8,621 nucleotides of DNA from CBDUXZ01 sp965371325 [NCBI: uncultured bacterium] (GTDB lineage: Bacteria; JAUYMQ01). Positions 4,908 to 8,621 of the stretch are shown here, piece after piece. The DNA is taken from positions 1-8,621 of the forward strand of contig CBDUXZ010000062.1 in NCBI GenBank assembly GCA_965371325.1, given 5' to 3'. A program made the translations under genes and the position numbers. How positions within the stretch are numbered: the first letter of the stretch is position 1; every line of letters starts with the position of its first letter. Below the pieces are notes generated by a model. That model was not told the DNA's origin, searched no databases, and saw only the letters and a list, made by a program, of their open reading frames with translations.

Positions 4908-7238
4908 ATGCGCTGGTCCGTCTTCGTCGCCATTCTTCTCACCCTCTGTCTTCTTCCTCCCGGGGAAGCGTCGGCCGGGAAGAAAAACAAGGGGAACCGC
5001 ATCACCGTGGGTCCCTCGGGGCAGTTCGCCACGATCCAGGAGGGCGTCGACGCCGCGCAGGACGGCGATCAGGTCCTGGTGGAAGAGGGAACCTACAACG
5101 AATCGGTTGTTATTGCGGGCAAGCAGAACTTTGTGCTGGCGGGTGCGCGCAACAACACGAACGTCATCGGGACGACCAGCCATGCCATCGCCCTGGGTCC
5201 CGGGGGCGGCCTGACGACGACCATCACGGCCGACGATACGCAGGAGCATCCGGTGGGCGAGGGCGGGTCGGACGCCGCCGGCGTCGATGCCGGGGGGGAC
5301 GGAGTTTGCGATACGACGGCGGGAGGGGACGATAACCAGGCAATACCGGTCGGTCGGGGCATGGCGAACGCCACGGGCGCCGATGCCGGAGCCGACGGGA
5401 TCTGCGAGAGCACGGCGAGCGGGGACGACGCCCAGGTGGTCACCCTGGGCCAGGGTTTCCCCGACACATCTTGCGTGACCGCGGGCTCTAACGGCACGCT
5501 CGAAACGGCCCCCGCGGTCAACGATGACTTCCTGGACGCTGGTTCGAACCGGATCACGACCGGGGCCGACGGGATCTGCGACACGACGAAGAGCGGGGAC
5601 GACGTCCAGTCGATTCCGGTGGGAAACGGCGCTGCGGATAGCGTGTGCGTTGACACGGGAGCCGACGGGATCAACGACACGACGGCGGTGGGGGACGATA
5701 ACCAGGCAATACCGGTCGGCCAGGGCGAGGCGAACGCCACCTGCACCGACACAGGGGCCGACCGCGTCTCCGATACCACGGCGGCGGGGGATGACAGCCA
5801 GATCATTCCGGTCGGCGAGGGACTGCCCTTCACACAGTGCGTGGGGCGAGGACCTAACGGCGATTTTGAGACGACGCCCGCCGGGGACGACGACATTCGA
5901 ATTTTCGGCCCTTTCGGCATTTTCGGCGAATTCATCAGTTCCGGCGCGGACGGGATCTGCGACACCCTGGCCGTGGGGGGTGATGATGTCGTGGCGACGA
6001 ATCTCGAGGAGATAACCTCGGGCGCGGACGGGATCTGCGTTACCACCGCGGGGACGGACGAGACGCAGGTTATTCCGGTCGGAAACGGAGAGCCCGACAC
6101 GGACTGCGTCACGGCGGGCGCCGATGCGACCCTCGATACCGCCGTCCCTTCGGGTGATGATGTGCTCGATATCCCGGGAGACAGGATCACGAGCGGTCCG
6201 GATGGCGTCTGCGATACCACGGCGGATCCAAACGATGCCCAGGCCCTTCCAGTCGGACAGGGAGAGCCGAACGCCGTCTGTATCACGGCCGATAACCCGC
6301 TCGTCAAAGGGCGCAGCGTGAAGATCCAGAACTTCGGGGTCGGCGCACCGAACGGTTCCGATGGTATTCACGTGGAGCGGAGCGATTTCGTGGAGATAGC
6401 CGGGATCACGGCTGACGGCAGCCTCACCGGCGGAGCTTTCCCCACGGGCCGCATCGGTATTTTTGTGGATTTCAGATCGATCAAGCCCGTTATCAAGACT
6501 TCCACAGCGAGGTTCTGGGGAAATTCCGGTTTTTCGGTCCAGGGACCCAGCGCGCAGATCAGCTCATCTGTTTCGGAGTCGAACGGGAGGTTCGGGTTTT
6601 TCCAGGAGGTGACCTCGACGGGGGCGCTCCTCATCGGGAATACCGCGATCGGGAACACCATTGCGGGGTTCGAGGTCAGAGGGTCGGTCAGCATCCTCCA
6701 GCGCTGCGTTGCCCAGCAGAATCTGGGGGATGGGTTCCGGATGGGCGGGGCGGGGAGCATCCTCTTTCAGGTCACGTCATTCGACAACAATGTGGGAGTG
6801 CGGGCCTTCGGGACCGCGACGCGAATACGGAGCAGCAGGATCAGCAACAACACCGAAACGGGGATCATTATCGAGCGGAATCCCGATCCCGCATTCCCGG
6901 AACAGGTGCCTGTCGGCTCCGAGGTGTTCTCCAACAACATCGAGAACAACGCAAAGGGCGGCATCGAGATCCGCACCTTCGGCGTCGTCGTCCGGCGCAA
7001 CCAGATCGGTCCGCGAAAGCTCACCGGGGCGGGGCGGCAGGACGTGGGGGTCAATCTGACCGATGAAGCGCGCGGAACGCTCCTGGAGGACAACAAGCTT
7101 CAGAACAACTTCGATGTGGATGGACTCCTCTGCCCGCCGGCCGGCACGATCTGCGACCTCGTCAACGACGGATCCAACAACGCGGGAAAGAATAACCGGT
7201 TCACGCCTCTCAGCGTGCCGCCTCCCGGTTTCCAGTAA
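4908..7238 (+). CDS. Secreted beta-helix protein with a large internal Asp/Cys-rich repeat array
   Basis: A 776-residue exported protein. The frame is open from 4824, but the ATG at 4908 gives a clean signal peptide (core about 4-16, likely cleavage after ASA at 23) behind GAGGAG (4898-4903); the spacing is short, 4 nt. Residues 32-96 are a classic beta-helix start (ITVGPSGQFATIQ, then GDQVLVEEGTYNESVVI). Residues 105-462 are a periodic repeat array, described separately. Helix coils resume at about 465-740: GSDGIHVE (483-490), RIGIFVDF (515-522), NSGFSVQG (539-546), IAGFEVRG (585-592), GDGFRMGG (607-614), TGIIIERN (651-658) and KGGIEIR (683-689). The array is therefore a large insertion between helix coils. 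LTLC (11-14) is not a lipobox, so a lipoprotein is unlikely. The function is unknown; an extracellular structural, adhesive or Ca-stabilised surface role is an inference. It is a paralogue of the gene upstream, which lacks the array. A hairpin region follows the stop. Confidence 0.86.
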   Translation: MRWSVFVAILLTLCLLPPGEASAGKKNKGNRITVGPSGQFATIQEGVDAAQDGDQVLVEEGTYNESVVIAGKQNFVLAGARNNTNVIGTTSHAIALGPGGGLTTTITADDTQEHPVGEGGSDAAGVDAGGDGVCDTTAGGDDNQAIPVGRGMANATGADAGADGICESTASGDDAQVVTLGQGFPDTSCVTAGSNGTLETAPAVNDDFLDAGSNRITTGADGICDTTKSGDDVQSIPVGNGAADSVCVDTGADGINDTTAVGDDNQAIPVGQGEANATCTDTGADRVSDTTAAGDDSQIIPVGEGLPFTQCVGRGPNGDFETTPAGDDDIRIFGPFGIFGEFISSGADGICDTLAVGGDDVVATNLEEITSGADGICVTTAGTDETQVIPVGNGEPDTDCVTAGADATLDTAVPSGDDVLDIPGDRITSGPDGVCDTTADPNDAQALPVGQGEPNAVCITADNPLVKGRSVKIQNFGVGAPNGSDGIHVERSDFVEIAGITADGSLTGGAFPTGRIGIFVDFRSIKPVIKTSTARFWGNSGFSVQGPSAQISSSVSESNGRFGFFQEVTSTGALLIGNTAIGNTIAGFEVRGSVSILQRCVAQQNLGDGFRMGGAGSILFQVTSFDNNVGVRAFGTATRIRSSRISNNTETGIIIERNPDPAFPEQVPVGSEVFSNNIENNAKGGIEIRTFGVVVRRNQIGPRKLTGAGRQDVGVNLTDEARGTLLEDNKLQNNFDVDGLLCPPAGTICDLVNDGSNNAGKNNRFTPLSVPPPGFQ
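5325..5353 (+). repeat. 29-nt identical direct repeat, copy 1
   Basis: Identical over 29 nt to positions 5691-5719. It encodes GDDNQAIPVG in the second PVGxG unit of the array. Homology continues beyond the identical block (GGCGAACGCCAC in both copies shortly after). Confidence 0.9.
5691..5719 (+). repeat. 29-nt identical direct repeat, copy 2
   Basis: Second copy of the 29-nt sequence at 5325-5353, 366 nt (122 codons) downstream. That distance equals one 58-residue plus two 32-residue PVGxG intervals, so the copies are in register. Confidence 0.9.
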
Positions 7239-7262
7239 GCGTGCGTTTCCAGGATTGATCGC

Positions 7263-7298
7263 GTGGGCCGCCCCATGGCGGCCCGCCCGATTCCGGGC
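7263..7298. terminator. Paired hairpins between convergent genes (probable bidirectional terminator)
   Basis: An 8-bp perfect stem GGGCCGCC (7265-7272) with GGCGGCCC (7277-7284) closes a CCAT loop, extended by a G-T and a G-C pair. Immediately after comes a second 5-bp hairpin GCCCG (7285-7289) with CGGGC (7294-7298), followed by TTTCC. The region lies between the convergent stops at 7238 and 7306. Poly-T tracts are poor, so efficiency is uncertain. Confidence 0.5.
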
Positions 7299-7305
7299 TT
7301 TCCTG

Positions 7306-8463
<1,158 letters not shown>

Positions 8464-8487
8464 CCCTTTTTTTATCCCTCACGGCGC

Positions 8488-8517
8488 TTGACAGGGTTCG
8501 TGCGGTTTTTCTAACGT
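8488..8517 (+). promoter_or_regulatory. Candidate promoter giving a leaderless or near-leaderless transcript
   Basis: A perfect TTGACA (8488-8493) is followed by an 18-nt spacer and TAACGT (8512-8517). The TANNNT-type box ends 6 nt before the ATG at 8524, so initiation would fall at or beside the start codon. The spacing and -10 style match the candidate at 3418-3447. It is inferred from sequence only. Confidence 0.4.
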
Positions 8518-8523
8518 AGGGAA

Positions 8524-8621
8524 ATGATTTCGCGTATTTCTCCATCCCGGGAGGATGGCGCGGAGCCCGGGGCGGATGCCGTTGTCATCGGCGCAGGCGT
8601 CGCGGGCCTCTTCGCGGCGCA
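8524..8621 (+). CDS. FAD/NAD(P)-binding oxidoreductase, N-terminal fragment (continues past window)
   Basis: Only the first 32 codons are inside the window. After a polar stretch of about 17 residues, ADAVVIGAGVAGLFAA forms the beta-alpha-beta dinucleotide fold, with the G-x-G-x-x-G motif at residues 23-28. This is typical of FAD-dependent oxidoreductases, including phytoene-desaturase-like, flavin amine oxidase-like and HdrA/GltD-type enzymes. The fragment cannot separate these. The ATG at 8524 is the only plausible start: an in-frame TAA lies at 8512-8514. AGGG sits only about 3 nt upstream, too close for a normal ribosome-binding site. It is divergent from queG, with 60 nt between the starts. 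Confidence 0.75.
   Translation, partial: MISRISPSREDGAEPGADAVVIGAGVAGLFAA

Larger units (their letters stand above)
5220..6293 (+). repeat. In-frame periodic repeat array (32- and 26-residue units) within the beta-helix gene
   Basis: Residues about 105-462 of the 776-residue protein. A G-x-D/N-G motif (one copy reads GADR, one GADA) starts at residues 129, 161, 193, 219, 251, 283, 315, 346, 372, 404 and 430. The spacings are 32, 32, 26, 32, 32, 32, 31, 26, 32 and 26. The long unit reads roughly GADGICDTT, then xxGDDxQxIPVGxG, then about six residues and a Cys. The short unit lacks the PVGxG part and usually runs into ITSGADG. PVGxG (or TLGQG) begins at 115, 147, 179, 237, 269, 301, 390 and 448. 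At DNA level GACGGGATCTGCG recurs exactly at 5394, 5568, 5949 and 6027. The units are diverged apart from one near-identical pair, so this is an old array with recent exchange. I cannot name a Pfam family for it. Confidence 0.85.

Noticed and set aside
4938-4949. Lipoprotein signal (LTLC) in the second beta-helix protein
   Set aside because: The residue before Cys is Leu, not the small residue a lipobox needs, and a normal cleavage site (ASA) follows at residues 21-23.
5220-6293. Possible CRISPR-like or DNA-level tandem repeat array
   Set aside because: Copies diverge at the DNA level, spacing is in whole codons, and the reading frame is kept throughout, so selection acts on protein. No constant repeat with variable spacers exists.
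5093-6307. 404-codon Ser/Pro-rich minus-strand frame that looks like a repetitive surface protein
   Set aside because: Its Ser/Pro repeats are the reverse complement of the Asp/Gly/Thr codons of the real array; there is no signal peptide or ribosome-binding site.
4686-6371. 561-codon minus-strand open frame across the second beta-helix gene
   Set aside because: It is antisense to the repeat array. Its apparent periodicity is only the mirror of the plus-strand repeat, and it has no credible start or domain.
3505-7238. Pectate lyase or NosD assignment for the beta-helix proteins
   Set aside because: Only the fold is supported. I see no polysaccharide-lyase catalytic set and no nos genes nearby.

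Overview
The window is GC-rich bacterial DNA with closely packed genes on both strands. No rRNA, tRNA, CRISPR array, transposase or phage gene is visible. The content is a large hybrid sensor kinase, secreted parallel beta-helix proteins, a TehB-like methyltransferase and a queuosine gene. This fits a free-living Gram-negative soil or aquatic bacterium, for example a deltaproteobacterium-like lineage. That placement is a guess from style and composition; no marker gene is present.

Layout: (1) 2-1450 (+) is the 3' part of a multidomain histidine kinase. The window opens in the last strand of one kinase ATPase domain, followed in frame by a receiver domain and a second complete kinase core. (2) 1413-2408 (-) is an NAD(P)-dependent extended SDR of the epimerase / 3-beta-HSD type, and 2493-3092 (-) is a class I SAM methyltransferase. 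They lie 84 nt apart on one strand and are probably co-transcribed, converging on the kinase gene. (3) 3093-3504 is a non-coding divergent region with promoter candidates. (4) 3505-4773 (+) and 4908-7238 (+) are two adjacent genes for secreted right-handed beta-helix proteins, each with a signal peptide and separated by a stem-loop. (5) 7306-8463 (-) is the epoxyqueuosine reductase QueG, converging on the beta-helix genes across a hairpin region. (6) 8524-8621 (+) is the first 32 codons of an FAD-dependent oxidoreductase, divergent from queG.

The most unusual object is the second beta-helix protein. Its N-terminal helix start (about residues 32-96) and its C-terminal helix (about 484-740) are separated by a roughly 360-residue Asp/Gly/Cys-rich repeat array. 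A G-x-D/N-G motif recurs 11 times there with spacings of only 31-32 or 26 residues. Twelve cysteines sit in two fixed register positions. Two copies share an identical 29-nt stretch, pointing to recent duplication or gene conversion. The neighbouring beta-helix protein lacks the array.

The genes do not form one obvious pathway. The kinase has no response-regulator partner here. The two beta-helix proteins are likely exported together or alternately. QueG is a housekeeping tRNA-modification enzyme. I see no convincing defence or mobile system.
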